Source of the DNA: an uncultured Clostridia bacterium
GTDB lineage: Bacteria > Bacillota > Clostridia > UBA1381
Assembly (NCBI GenBank): GCA_934462715.1
Contig: CAKSIJ010000018.1
Location: 1 to 48,986, forward strand
Direction of reading: 5' to 3'
Length of the DNA: 48,986 bases
This document shows positions 23,736-32,642 of this stretch, piece by piece (position 1 is the stretch's first letter; every line of letters begins with the position of its first letter). A program made the translations under genes and the position numbers. Under the pieces are notes generated by a model, which saw only the letters and a list, made by a program, of their open reading frames with translations, did not search any database and had not been told where the DNA came from.

Positions 23736-24305
23736 TTATTCATATTGAGGAATGGACGAGTATATTTCGCTGATTCCCTCAGAGGATAAATCGTCGGTTG
23801 AATATGCCGCCGTTTCGGTGAATTTTTCGGAATTGTAGGTATAATCCCTTACTTCACGGAATGAATTTCCGGAGATATAGAGCGATATAAGCTTTTGCTC
23901 ATCGTTCTTGTTGTATACGTCCGATACGCTCATGTAGGCACAGCCGTGAATACGTTCGTCATATAAATCATATACGCCCTCTGCGGTTTCAACTCTCAAT
24001 ACCCATTCCTGGGTATCGTCCCACATCATTTCTCCTCTGACATCTCTTTGAGCCGAGGTGTATAATGTGATAATATCGTCCTCGCCGTCACCGGTGATGT
24101 CTGCCGTATATTTGCCCATCGGCTCCCATGTGCCGACGTCTTTCGGTGAAGATACCACCTTAATATCTCTTGTATTTTTTATGGCTTCGGCTGTGTGTGA
24201 CGGTTCGGGAGATTGACTCTCTGTTGGATTTGAATTATTCACCAATGAACAGCCGCTGACTGCGGCGCATAGTAACATACCTGTTAATAATAGTGTTTTT
24301 TTCAT
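23736..24305 (-). CDS. lipoprotein of unknown function
   Basis: 189 residues. A type II signal peptide has lipobox AVSGC, with Cys19 as the lipidated residue (MKKTLLLTGMLLCAAVSGC). A Ser/Pro/Glu-rich linker follows (about 20-45). The folded part contains DITGDGEDDIITL, an FG-GAP/VCBS-like calcium loop also seen in clostridial lipoproteins reporting on 'Ca-binding repeat' folds. It is anchored on the outer face of the membrane. AAAGGA lies before the ATG. It is transcribed alone, with TTTACA-N17-TAAAAT upstream. No function can be named. Confidence 0.75.
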   Translation of the reverse strand: MKKTLLLTGMLLCAAVSGCSLVNNSNPTESQSPEPSHTAEAIKNTRDIKVVSSPKDVGTWEPMGKYTADITGDGEDDIITLYTSAQRDVRGEMMWDDTQEWVLRVETAEGVYDLYDERIHGCAYMSVSDVYNKNDEQKLISLYISGNSFREVRDYTYNSEKFTETAAYSTDDLSSEGISEIYSSIPQYE

Positions 24306-24351
24306 TGCTGTTCATCCTTTCCGTATTTTTAATTCAAGTATTTGTATCTTT

Positions 24352-24380
24352 ATTTTATCATTTTTTTCATAATATGTAAA
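24352..24380 (-). promoter_or_regulatory. promoter of lipoprotein gene
   Basis: Minus strand TTTACA (24380-24375), a 17-base spacer and TAAAAT (24357-24352). Confidence 0.6.
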
Positions 24381-24389
24381 GTTTTTTCG

Positions 24390-24416
24390 CAAAAAAATCA
24401 TAATTAATTATGATTT
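24390..24416 (-). terminator. AT-rich terminator after yigZ-like gene
   Basis: A 22-base perfect palindrome at 24395-24416 (arms AAATCATAATT / AATTATGATTT) begins at the gene's stop codon and is followed on the minus strand by further T. The stem is A-T rich, so it may be leaky. Confidence 0.6.
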
Positions 24417-25060
24417 TATTCATATAAATCAATGTATTTGCTGTCAACCACATTGCATATTGCTTTACCGTTTGTCAGATCGGCAAGCTTTTTAATTACC
24501 GATTCGGTATCTGGGATTTTGCAGGAGATATAAAATACCACGCTGTCCGAGTATACGGTATCTTCTATAATAAGCTTTTCGCCCGCCGCAAAATGCTGAA
24601 GCTTGCCTACGAGCGAATAGTCAACCTCGCAGGATATTATGTTGCAGAGTGTACGGGTTATTATTTCGGAAAAACCGATTCCTTGTTTTGCACATGAGCC
24701 GTATGCATGAACCAGTCCGCCCGTGCCGAGAAGCGTGCCGCCGAAATATCTGGTTACAACAACGATTACATCGACAAGCCCCTCTTTTCTTATCGCATCA
24801 AGAACCGGCATACCGGCAGTGCCGCCCGGTTCGCCGTCATCGGAGTATCTGAAAATGTTGTTTTCATCTATTACATATGCATACACATTATGAGTTGCGT
24901 CCGGATATTCGGATTTTACCGCTTTTAAAAATTCGAGCGCTTCGTTTTCGTCCGAAACGGGCGATACGCTTGCGATGAATTTTGACTTTTTTTCCGTCAG
25001 CATACTTTTTGAATATTTTTTTACCGTTTTATAGCAGATTTTGTTTGATATGGGAACCAC
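24416..25060 (-). CDS. yigZ: YigZ/IMPACT family protein
   Basis: 214 residues. The IMPACT (UPF0029) domain covers about 20-130, with the family signature DDGEPGGTAGMPVL and the following VVVVTRYFGGTLLGTGGLVHAY. The C-terminal DUF1949-like ferredoxin fold covers about 140-205. Family members associate with translation or peptide processing but the biochemical role is unsettled. It starts 5 bases after the hflX stop, so the two are cotranscribed. The start is unclear: the frame opens with a GTG inside the purine-rich GAGGTGG, which may itself be the ribosome binding site, and an AUA or later start is possible. Confidence 0.85.
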   Translation of the reverse strand: MVPISNKICYKTVKKYSKSMLTEKKSKFIASVSPVSDENEALEFLKAVKSEYPDATHNVYAYVIDENNIFRYSDDGEPGGTAGMPVLDAIRKEGLVDVIVVVTRYFGGTLLGTGGLVHAYGSCAKQGIGFSEIITRTLCNIISCEVDYSLVGKLQHFAAGEKLIIEDTVYSDSVVFYISCKIPDTESVIKKLADLTNGKAICNVVDSKYIDLYE

Positions 25061-25065
25061 CTCAT

Positions 25066-26340
25066 TTATTGTTGCTCGATATAATTTCTCAGTTTGCCGA
25101 AGGTAACGCTGTCGGCAAGGAGCGTCAGCTTTGTGCCTGTTTCGGTATATTCTTCTTCAAGCACTTTTTGAGTTGTATGAAGCTCGCTTGCAAGACTGCC
25201 CTCGCTGTATGGAATAATAACCGTTATTTTCTGCTTTTTCCCGGGAGCAAGCTCCGATATTGCATCAATCAGCTTGCAGAGCCCCTCTTTCTTTTTTGCC
25301 GATATATAAACTATGTGCCTGTTTTTGTCAGCTTCGGCGGTTTCGGGGTAATCGCCTTTGTCACATTTGTTGTACGCAAGAATTTCGGGTTTGCCGATTG
25401 CACCTATATCCTTTAACACGTTATCCGCAACATAAATTCTGTTTTTATATTCGCTGTCAGAAGCGTCAACCACATGAACGAGAACATCGGCAACAGCGGC
25501 TTCCTCCAAGGTTGATTTGAACGCTTCTATCAAATGGTGCGGAAGCTTTCTTATAAAGCCTACCGTATCGACCAAAAGAACACGTCTGCCATCGGGCAAT
25601 TCTATTGCTCTTGATATGGGGTCAAGGGTTGCGAAAAGCTTATCCTCGGCAAGCACACCTGCGTCGGTCAGCGCATTCAAAAGAGTTGATTTGCCTGCGT
25701 TCGTATAGCCGACAAGCGCAACGGTTATTGTACCGTCTTTTTTTCTGCGGCTTCTTAATAATTCTCTGTGCTTTTTCAGCTCCTTTAACTCGTCAGACAG
25801 TGCCTGTATTCTTGAATGAATATGACGCTTGTCGGTTTCAAGCTTTGTTTCACCCGGACCTCTTGTGCCAATTCCGGCACCGGTACGGCTCATAACCGTT
25901 CCCATGCCTCTGAGCCGTGGAAGTCTGTATTTCAGCTGTGCCAGTTCAACCTGGAGCTTTCCCTCTCCGCTTTTTGCTCTCATGGCAAAAATGTCAAGTA
26001 TCAGCATGGAGCGGTCAAGCACCTTGACGCCGAGATAATCGCTGATGTTTCTGAGCTGAATCGGACTTAATTCATCGTCAAATATTACGCTGTCAATTTC
26101 GAGTTCTTTTGTTGCGGCGGCTATTTCTTCAAGCTTTCCCTCACCCATATATGTGCCGCTTTCAAGCTCGGATTTGTTTTGTATAACCTCACAAACAACC
26201 TCCGCACCGGCGGTTTTTGCCAATTCGTTTAATTCGTGCATGGATTCTTCCGTTGTGTCTGCGGTTGTATCCTTTAAACCGAGATGAACCCCGGCAAGAA
26301 GGACCCTTTCTTTTTTTGTTTCTGTTGTCTGAATGTTCAT
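25066..26340 (-). CDS. hflX: ribosome-dissociating GTPase HflX
   Basis: GTPase that binds the 50S subunit and splits or rescues stalled ribosomes, especially under heat stress. 424 residues. The N-terminal HflX domain (about 10-190) includes GPGETKLETDKR. The G domain has G1 GYTNAGKST, G3 DTVGF and G4 NKCD. The C-terminal domain is present. AAGGA precedes the ATG. Yig-type gene downstream is coupled by a 5-base gap. The promoter TTGACA-N17-TATATT lies about 95 bases upstream. Confidence 0.93.
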   Translation of the reverse strand: MNIQTTETKKERVLLAGVHLGLKDTTADTTEESMHELNELAKTAGAEVVCEVIQNKSELESGTYMGEGKLEEIAAATKELEIDSVIFDDELSPIQLRNISDYLGVKVLDRSMLILDIFAMRAKSGEGKLQVELAQLKYRLPRLRGMGTVMSRTGAGIGTRGPGETKLETDKRHIHSRIQALSDELKELKKHRELLRSRRKKDGTITVALVGYTNAGKSTLLNALTDAGVLAEDKLFATLDPISRAIELPDGRRVLLVDTVGFIRKLPHHLIEAFKSTLEEAAVADVLVHVVDASDSEYKNRIYVADNVLKDIGAIGKPEILAYNKCDKGDYPETAEADKNRHIVYISAKKKEGLCKLIDAISELAPGKKQKITVIIPYSEGSLASELHTTQKVLEEEYTETGTKLTLLADSVTFGKLRNYIEQQ

Positions 26341-26435
26341 GTATTAATTCCTTATTTATTATCGGATAAAAGCATTGCTAAATAATTACCCGGTATTTTG
26401 TTTATTATTTTACTCGTTATGTGATTTTTGACTTC

Positions 26436-26464
26436 AATATATCATAAAATAACAAATATGTCAA
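26436..26464 (-). promoter_or_regulatory. promoter of hflX-yigZ
   Basis: Minus strand TTGACA (26464-26459), a 17-base spacer and TATATT (26441-26436). Confidence 0.75.
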
Positions 26465-26491
26465 GCTTATCGGCAAAAGATTAATGCATAT

Positions 26492-26992
26492 TTATAAGCG
26501 ACCCTCGCCCAAACGGTCGTTTATCGGCGCCGAATGTGCATGGCATATCGCAACCGCAAGTGCGTCCGCCGCATCGTCCGGTCTGGGGATTGCGTTTAAA
26601 TTCAACAGCATTTTAACCATTTGCTGCATTTGCTGTTTGTCCGCTCTGCCGTAACCCGTAACCGCCTGCTTGATTTGCAGCGGTGTGTATTCATAAATGG
26701 GAATACCCTTATTTGTTACGTTTGCTATAAGAACACCTCTTGCCTGAGCAACGGCAATTGCGGTTTTTGCGTTATTGTTGAAAAACAGTTCCTCTATTGC
26801 AACCGCATCGGGGTTGTATTTGTCAAGATAAACATTTATTTCATCACTTATTATTTTCAGTCTTTCCGAGGTGAGAGTATGAGCCTTGGTTATAATGGCA
26901 TTATACTCAATCGGGCGAAATTTATTCCCCTTATATTCCAAAACGCCTATGCCGACAATTGCATATCCGGGGTCAATACCTAAAATTATCAC
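26492..26992 (-). CDS. ruvC: Holliday junction resolvase RuvC
   Basis: Endonuclease that resolves Holliday junctions after RuvAB branch migration. 166 residues, normal length. The catalytic acidic residues appear in GIDPG (Asp7), AIEELFF and the C-terminal DDAADALAVA motif. The start is a GTG (GTGATAATTTTAGG) with a weak GAGTGG site. RuvC commonly neighbours ruvA-ruvB, but neither is in the window; hflX is downstream instead. It is divergent from argG. Confidence 0.92.
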   Translation of the reverse strand: MIILGIDPGYAIVGIGVLEYKGNKFRPIEYNAIITKAHTLTSERLKIISDEINVYLDKYNPDAVAIEELFFNNNAKTAIAVAQARGVLIANVTNKGIPIYEYTPLQIKQAVTGYGRADKQQMQQMVKMLLNLNAIPRPDDAADALAVAICHAHSAPINDRLGEGRL

Positions 26993-27035
26993 AAAAAACC
27001 ACTCACTTTTTTTAAAAATTTATGTAATTAGCATA

Positions 27036-27070
27036 TTGCATAATTATCCATTTTCGTGTATAATAATAAA
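27036..27070 (+). promoter_or_regulatory. argG promoter P1 with paired ARG-box-like sites
   Basis: TTGCAT (27036-27041), 17 bases, TATAAT (27059-27064). TGCATAATTATCCA (27037-27050) and TGTATAATAATAAA (27057-27070) have centres 20 bases apart and cover the -35 and -10. This repeats the argD arrangement. Confidence 0.65.
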
Positions 27071-27180
27071 CACAGTACAGGAGAACCCAAAAAAGAAATC
27101 CGAAAGGGCAATTATCGGAAGTTTGCCGAAATAAGTCGTTCGGTGAATTTTCCAAGGCATTATCGAATATCCTTTGAGGG

Positions 27181-27215
27181 TTGCATAATTATGAAATACA
27201 TTGTATAATTATGTG
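27181..27215 (+). promoter_or_regulatory. argG promoter P2 with paired ARG-box-like sites
   Basis: TTGCAT (27181-27186), 17 bases, TATAAT (27204-27209). TGCATAATTATGAA (27182-27195) and TGTATAATTATGTG (27202-27215) again have centres 20 bases apart. P2 is closer to argG and leaves a leader of about 150 bases. Confidence 0.7.
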
Positions 27216-27283
27216 AAACTTATTCTGTCACTTATATTTATTTTACAACAAATCCGAAAAAAAATCAAGTCGGAGAGGTAAAT

Positions 27284-27334
27284 AATGTTTTTGACGGCTG
27301 TACGAACAGAAATAATTGAACATTTCAACTGTTA
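27284..27334 (+). CDS. possible 16-codon leader ORF before argG
   Basis: ATG at 27284 has GGAGAGG 6 bases upstream and opens MFLTAVRTEIIEHFNC, stopping 31 bases before the argG start. The ribosome binding site is better than chance would suggest. It has only one Arg codon, so it is not a classical arginine attenuator peptide. No terminator/antiterminator pair is visible. It may be fortuitous. Confidence 0.3.
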
Positions 27335-27365
27335 AGAATTTTAATTCAGAAAGGAACTGATTCAA

Positions 27366-28583
27366 ATGGCAAAGGAAAAAATAGTATTGGCTTATTCGGG
27401 CGGATTGGATACATCAATCATCATTTCATGGCTCAGAGAAAATTATGACTGCGAAGTAATCGCCGTATGCGGTGACGTGGGTCAGGGAAAGGAAACGGAG
27501 GGACTTGAAGAAAGAGCAAAGAAGTCCGGCGCATCAAAGTGCTACATAGCTGATTTGAGAGATGAATATGTTGAGGACTTTATATTCCCCACATTAAAGG
27601 CAGGAGCTGTATATGAGGGAAAATATCTTCTCGGAACATCTCACGCACGTCCGATAATCGCCAAGAAACTTGTTGAGGTTGCTTTGAAGGAGGGCGCAAC
27701 GGCAATCTGCCACGGCGCTACCGGAAAGGGTAACGATCAGGTTCGTTTTGAATTGGCAATAAAGGCACTTGCACCTCAGCTTAAAATCATCGCTCCGTGG
27801 AGAATCTGGGATATTAAGTCAAGAGAGGACGCAGTAGACTACGCACAGGCACACAACATTGAAATCCCTGTTACAAAGAAGGATTTGTATTCGAGAGACA
27901 GAAATATTTGGCATATCAGCCATGAGGGTATGGATCTTGAAGATCCGGCAAACGAGCCGCAGCTTGAAAATCTGTTAAAGCTTACGGTACCTCCCGAAAA
28001 GACTCCCGATGAGCCTGAGTATGTAACAATCGGCTTTGAAAAGGGCGTACCGGTATCGGTAGACGGAGAAAAGCTTGCTCCCCGTCCGTTGGTTGAAAAG
28101 CTTAACAAAATCGGCGGCAAATACGGCGTTGGTATTGCGGATATAGTTGAGGACAGACTTGTCGGAATGAAGTCAAGGGGCGTATACGAAACTCCGGGCG
28201 GAACAATTCTTTACAAGGCATTGGAGGAGCTTGAATACCTCTGTCTTGACAGAGATACACAGAGCTTTAAGCGCCAGGCTGCAATAAAATTTGCTGAATT
28301 GGTTTATGACGGAAAATGGTTTACACCGCTCAGAAAGGCTTTGTCGGCTATGGTTGATTCTATGGAGGAAACCGTTACCGGTGAAGTTAAGCTGAAGCTT
28401 CACAAGGGTAATGTTACACCTGCCGGAGCAAAGAGCCCGTATTCACTCTACAATGAAGCTATCGCAAGCTTCGGCGACAGCCACGAGCTTTATTCTCACA
28501 AGGATGCAGAGGGCTTTATCAATCTGTTTGGACTGCCCTTGAAGGTTCGTGCAATGATGATGCAGAAGAACGAAGATAAATAA
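27366..28583 (+). CDS. argG: argininosuccinate synthase
   Basis: ATP-dependent ligation of citrulline and aspartate, the penultimate arginine step. 405 residues. The PP-loop AYSGGLDTSIII is at residues about 8-19. The conserved segments SHARPIIAKKLVE and GATGKGNDQVRFE are intact. AAAGGA lies before the ATG. It lies on the opposite strand from the rest of the arginine operon but shares its promoter architecture; argH follows after 121 bases that contain a 12-base stem. Confidence 0.96.
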   Translation: MAKEKIVLAYSGGLDTSIIISWLRENYDCEVIAVCGDVGQGKETEGLEERAKKSGASKCYIADLRDEYVEDFIFPTLKAGAVYEGKYLLGTSHARPIIAKKLVEVALKEGATAICHGATGKGNDQVRFELAIKALAPQLKIIAPWRIWDIKSREDAVDYAQAHNIEIPVTKKDLYSRDRNIWHISHEGMDLEDPANEPQLENLLKLTVPPEKTPDEPEYVTIGFEKGVPVSVDGEKLAPRPLVEKLNKIGGKYGVGIADIVEDRLVGMKSRGVYETPGGTILYKALEELEYLCLDRDTQSFKRQAAIKFAELVYDGKWFTPLRKALSAMVDSMEETVTGEVKLKLHKGNVTPAGAKSPYSLYNEAIASFGDSHELYSHKDAEGFINLFGLPLKVRAMMMQKNEDK

Positions 28584-28633
28584 TCAAAATACTTGGTAAA
28601 TCAAGTAATATTTACCGATAAAAAAAGTCAAGT

Positions 28634-28669
28634 CAGGTAATTGCAAAGCAAAAACTGTGCAATTACCTG
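28634..28669 (+). other. intercistronic hairpin between argG and argH
   Basis: CAGGTAATTGCA (28634-28645) pairs perfectly with TGCAATTACCTG (28658-28669) around a 12-base loop. No T-run of length follows, so it is more likely a processing or stability element or partial attenuator than a full terminator. Confidence 0.5.
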
Positions 28670-28704
28670 TTTGCATATTTAGGAATGAAAGGAAAGATTA
28701 AGAT

Positions 28705-30084
28705 ATGGCAAAGCTTTGGGGCGGAAGATTTCAAAAGAATACCGACAAAAAGGTTGATGACTTCAATTCGTCAATCAGATTTGACAAAAGAATGTATAAG
28801 CAGGATATTGCCGGAAGTATGGCTCATGCCGAAATGCTCGGGAAACAGGGGATAATTTCAAAAGAGGATTCGGAAAAAATAATTAAGGGTCTTGAAGAAA
28901 TTCTTGCTGAAATCGAAAACGGAAGCGTTACCTTTGATATTGACGCAGAAGATATTCATATGAATATAGAAAAGCTGCTTACCGAAAAAATCGGAGACGC
29001 CGGAAAAAGACTTCATACCGGAAGAAGCCGAAACGATCAGGTTGCGCTTGACATCAGAATGTACCTTATGGAGGAAACAAAAGAAATAACGGCGATGCTA
29101 AAGCATTTGCTGGAGGTATTGTGTGAGCTTGCAAAAGAGCATATAGATACGGTAATGCCGGGATATACCCATTTGCAAAAGGCACAGCCTATTACTCTTG
29201 CACATCACTTCATGGCATATTTTGAAATGTTCAAAAGGGATTTAATGCGTCTTGCGGATTGCAGAAAGAGAACGAATGTTATGCCGCTCGGCTCGGGCGC
29301 TCTTGCCGGAACTACATATCCTTTAGACCGTGAATTCGTTGCGGAGAAGCTTGGGTTTGACAGCGTAACGTTAAATTCTCTTGACGGCGTTTCGGACAGG
29401 GACTTTGTTATAGAACTTGCAGGGTGTCTTTCGATTGTTATGATGCACCTTTCAAGATTCTGTGAGGAACTTATTTTGTGGTCAAGCCATGAATTTTCTT
29501 TCGTTGAAATGGACGACGCATTTTCAACGGGCTCATCTATTATGCCGCAAAAAAAGAATCCCGACGTTGCGGAGCTGATAAGAGGAAAGACAGGCAGAGT
29601 GTACGGTCATCTTATGGGATTGCTTACCACTATGAAAGGAATACCGCTTGCATACAACAAGGATATGCAGGAGGATAAAGAACCGATATTCGATTCAATT
29701 GATACTGTAAAGCTGTGTATTCCGGTATTCTGCGATATGATAGCTACAATGAAGATCAACAGGGAAAATATGAAACAGGGCGCAAAAGGCGGGTTTACCA
29801 ATGCGACCGACCTTGCGGATTATCTCGTTAAAAAGGGTATGCCGTTCAGAGAAGCTCACGGCGTTTCGGGCAGACTGGTATTTTATTGTATAGAACACGG
29901 AAAAAATCTTGACGATCTGACTTTGGAGGAAATGAAAGATTTTTCCGATATAATCGAAAATGATGTTTATGACGCAATCAGTATGGAAACCTGCGTGAAC
30001 GGAAGAAATATAATCGGCGGACCCGCTAAGGAAAGGGTTGCAAAAGCGATAGAAACGGCTGAAAGCTTTTGCAAGGGCTTTTAG
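28705..30084 (+). CDS. argH: argininosuccinate lyase
   Basis: Cleaves argininosuccinate to arginine and fumarate. 459 residues. The fumarase/aspartase superfamily signature GSSIMPQKKNPD is intact, as are HTGRSRNDQVALD and GYTHLQKAQPI. AAAGGA lies upstream of the ATG. It completes the pathway with argG. A long intergenic region follows. Confidence 0.96.
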   Translation: MAKLWGGRFQKNTDKKVDDFNSSIRFDKRMYKQDIAGSMAHAEMLGKQGIISKEDSEKIIKGLEEILAEIENGSVTFDIDAEDIHMNIEKLLTEKIGDAGKRLHTGRSRNDQVALDIRMYLMEETKEITAMLKHLLEVLCELAKEHIDTVMPGYTHLQKAQPITLAHHFMAYFEMFKRDLMRLADCRKRTNVMPLGSGALAGTTYPLDREFVAEKLGFDSVTLNSLDGVSDRDFVIELAGCLSIVMMHLSRFCEELILWSSHEFSFVEMDDAFSTGSSIMPQKKNPDVAELIRGKTGRVYGHLMGLLTTMKGIPLAYNKDMQEDKEPIFDSIDTVKLCIPVFCDMIATMKINRENMKQGAKGGFTNATDLADYLVKKGMPFREAHGVSGRLVFYCIEHGKNLDDLTLEEMKDFSDIIENDVYDAISMETCVNGRNIIGGPAKERVAKAIETAESFCKGF

Positions 30085-30468
30085 ATTCAAATAATATGAT
30101 GTTTTGCTGTTATACTGTTATGTTATTTTTTGAAAATATAACGTAACTCAATTAGCAAATTATTTCATTATTGTAACAAAACGAAATAATGCACCGTTAA
30201 ACAGATTGTTGTGCGGTAAAATGACGTCGTATATTGTGACAAATTTATAATAAAAGGCGGGCAAATAGTACAAAATACACAAAACTTATGTAAAAATTGG
30301 AAAAACACATATTTTTATAAACTAAAGCCGTCTTGGCGATTATATATATTATGAAATGAATAATAACATAAGCTCTTATTTTATCTTTATTACAATTCAA
30401 CAACATAAATGTTGTATTATTACAATTATTATACAATTTTTACGAATATGTGCTGAGTTTAAAATGCA

Positions 30469-30486
30469 TATTACATTAGTGTAATA
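30469..30486. promoter_or_regulatory. inverted repeat upstream of surface-protein promoter
   Basis: TATTACA and TGTAATA are separated by TTAG. It ends four bases before the -35, the position of an activator site or an upstream repressor site. Confidence 0.45.
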
Positions 30487-30490
30487 ATGG

Positions 30491-30518
30491 TTGACTTTGG
30501 AAAATTATGCTGTATAAT
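30491..30518 (+). promoter_or_regulatory. promoter of InlB-repeat/stalk gene
   Basis: TTGACT (30491-30496), a 16-base spacer and TATAAT (30513-30518). Confidence 0.7.
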
Positions 30519-30621
30519 GATAGTATAAGAGAGCAAGAGGTTTTGCTTTTGTAAACAAAACGGTAAACGAACGCAGAGTGAGATACCGTACAAGTAATTA
30601 AAAAAGAAAGGAAGAGAAAAA

Positions 30622-32610
30622 ATGAAGAACATGAAAAAGACTATCACAACAATCCTGGCAGCGGCAATGCTGATGACTCAAATGAGTGGCTTTGACGTAT
30701 TTGCTGCACAAAACAGCGGCAAAGGTCGTATAGGTAGTACGACATCGGGATCGGCTCCGGCGGCAACTATCACAGTGCCTCCGACATCAACTACCACAGC
30801 GCCTCCGGAAGCTAGCGCAGAACCGCCGGCAACATCTACGGCACTGCCGTCGAATATGCATTCGATTAAATATGAACTGGACGGCGGAAATTACGAAAAT
30901 GCTCCGACGGCTTATACAGAGGGTACGGAGCTGGAACTCGGAACTCCGAGCAAAGATGGATATGCCTTTGACGGCTGGTACATAGACGCTGACGGTGACG
31001 GTGCATATGAGTTAAAAATATCAAAAATACCGGCTGATTTGAAAAAAGATATAACATTATTGGCAACATGGTTAAAGGAATACAAGATTGATTACAGAAC
31101 GGGCGAGGGCACATTGCCCGAGGGCTGTGTTACAAAATACAAAAAGGGCGACAGTAACATAACACTTCTGACGCCGACCAGGGACGGATATATATTCAGG
31201 GGATGGCGTGAATTTGATGAATCAACAAAGACTATGGGAGAAATAATCGAAAAAATCGATACCTCAGCACTAAAAGATATAGTAGTAGTTGCAACATGGG
31301 AAAAATCAAATAAAATCAATTATGTGCTCAATGATGGCACAAATCCTGACGGCGCGGTAACGCAGTTCACAAAGGACAGCGAAACGTTTGATCTTCCGAC
31401 TCCGAAAAAAGATGGTTTCCGCTTTGACGGCTGGTATTCAAACGATGCGTTTGAGGGCGAAAAGGTAACCCAAATTGTTAAGGGAACGGAACAGGACGTT
31501 ACTGTATATGCAAAGTGGGTTAAGGAATATAAAATCATATATAAGAATATGGACGGCGCAGTTAATTTTGAAAACGCACCACAGACCTTCACCGCAGATA
31601 CCGAAACAATCGTATTGGGTAAACCGACAAAAGGGGAATCGGAGTTTAACTGTTGGAAGATAGACACAAACAATGACGGCGTCGGCGATACGGTAATCGA
31701 GAAGATTGAAAAAGGAACGAAAACCGATGTTACGCTGTATGCGGTTTGGAATGAAGCATTCAAGATTACATACGAAACAAACGGCGGAGTAATGCCGAGT
31801 ACTGCACCCGGAACATACAAAACCGGCACTGTTACAAAGCTTGTAAAGCCGACAAGAACAGGCTATTCCTTTGAGGGCTGGTATACAGACGAAGAATTTG
31901 CGCATCCCATTTCGGAGATAACGGCAAATATGAGCGGAGATATTACCGTATACGCTACATGGAAACGTTATTCGGGCGGTTCTCTCGGCGGTGCTAAGTA
32001 CTATGTTCATTTTGATACAGGCAACGGTTCAAGCGTATCGGATCAGCTGCTGCAATCGGGCGCTACCGCAAGAAAACCGGAAAATCCGACTCTTAAGGGA
32101 TATACGTTTGCAGGTTGGTACACGACAAGAGATTATTCCGAAAAATTTGATTTTGACACAAAGATTACCAAAACGATAACTCTTTATGCAAAGTGGACTA
32201 AAATTGACGGAAACGATTATGTTGACGATAATTTTGACAAGGTATTGGTTTTGACAATCGGATCAAAGGAAGCAAAGGTTAACGGCAAGACCGTGGTAAA
32301 CGATGTTGCTCCGGTTCTGAAAAATGACAGAACTATGATGCCGATACGATTTATCGCTGAAAACATCGGCGCAACGGTTAAATGGGATCCCAATTTCAGA
32401 ATAGTAACAGTTAACTGCGGAAGCAAGCAGGTTGTTATTCATATCAATTCCGATGTCGCATATGTAAACGGCTCGATATACAACCTTGATTCGGCAGCCT
32501 ATATTGAAAATGACAGAACTTATATCCCCGTAAGATTCCTGTCGGAAGCACTTGACTGCGAGGTTGAATGGAACGAAAGCAACTCAAAGGTTTACATTTT
32601 AAAGAAATAA
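30622..32610 (+). CDS. exported InlB B-repeat protein with C-terminal stalk domain
   Basis: 662-residue surface or secreted protein. A signal peptide ends near DVFA (about residue 28). A Thr/Pro/Ala linker (about 35-75) precedes six InlB B-repeat (Flg_new-like) modules over about 80-530; each ends with a beta hairpin of type GYxFxGWYxD...ITVYATW. Residues about 540-662 form a copper-amine-oxidase N-terminal-like 'stalk' domain with the double NDRTMMPIRF / NDRTYIPVRF motif. AAAGGA lies before the ATG. No sortase motif or SLH repeat is seen, so the stalk domain may mediate wall attachment. B-repeats act as spacers or adhesive modules; a binding partner is not known. A terminator follows. Confidence 0.85.
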   Translation: MKNMKKTITTILAAAMLMTQMSGFDVFAAQNSGKGRIGSTTSGSAPAATITVPPTSTTTAPPEASAEPPATSTALPSNMHSIKYELDGGNYENAPTAYTEGTELELGTPSKDGYAFDGWYIDADGDGAYELKISKIPADLKKDITLLATWLKEYKIDYRTGEGTLPEGCVTKYKKGDSNITLLTPTRDGYIFRGWREFDESTKTMGEIIEKIDTSALKDIVVVATWEKSNKINYVLNDGTNPDGAVTQFTKDSETFDLPTPKKDGFRFDGWYSNDAFEGEKVTQIVKGTEQDVTVYAKWVKEYKIIYKNMDGAVNFENAPQTFTADTETIVLGKPTKGESEFNCWKIDTNNDGVGDTVIEKIEKGTKTDVTLYAVWNEAFKITYETNGGVMPSTAPGTYKTGTVTKLVKPTRTGYSFEGWYTDEEFAHPISEITANMSGDITVYATWKRYSGGSLGGAKYYVHFDTGNGSSVSDQLLQSGATARKPENPTLKGYTFAGWYTTRDYSEKFDFDTKITKTITLYAKWTKIDGNDYVDDNFDKVLVLTIGSKEAKVNGKTVVNDVAPVLKNDRTMMPIRFIAENIGATVKWDPNFRIVTVNCGSKQVVIHINSDVAYVNGSIYNLDSAAYIENDRTYIPVRFLSEALDCEVEWNESNSKVYILKK

Positions 32611-32642
32611 CAGCGGAAACGGATAGTTTTAAATATTTAATG

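Larger units (their letters stand above)
30085..30621. other. 537-base AT-rich intergenic region
   Basis: No coding frame is convincing. It holds an imperfect AT-rich hairpin after argH (about 30117-30155), a palindrome ACAACATAAATGTTGT near 30409-30424, TATTACA-TTAG-TGTAATA (30469-30486) next to the promoter at 30491, and an about 95-base leader with an ACGGT/ACCGT stem. The length and repeats suggest that the surface-protein gene downstream is regulated. Confidence 0.5.

Noticed and set aside
27071..27180. Arginine-rich leader peptide (attenuator) before argG
   Set aside because: One frame is fairly Arg-rich but has no usable start codon or ribosome binding site, and no terminator/antiterminator pair follows.
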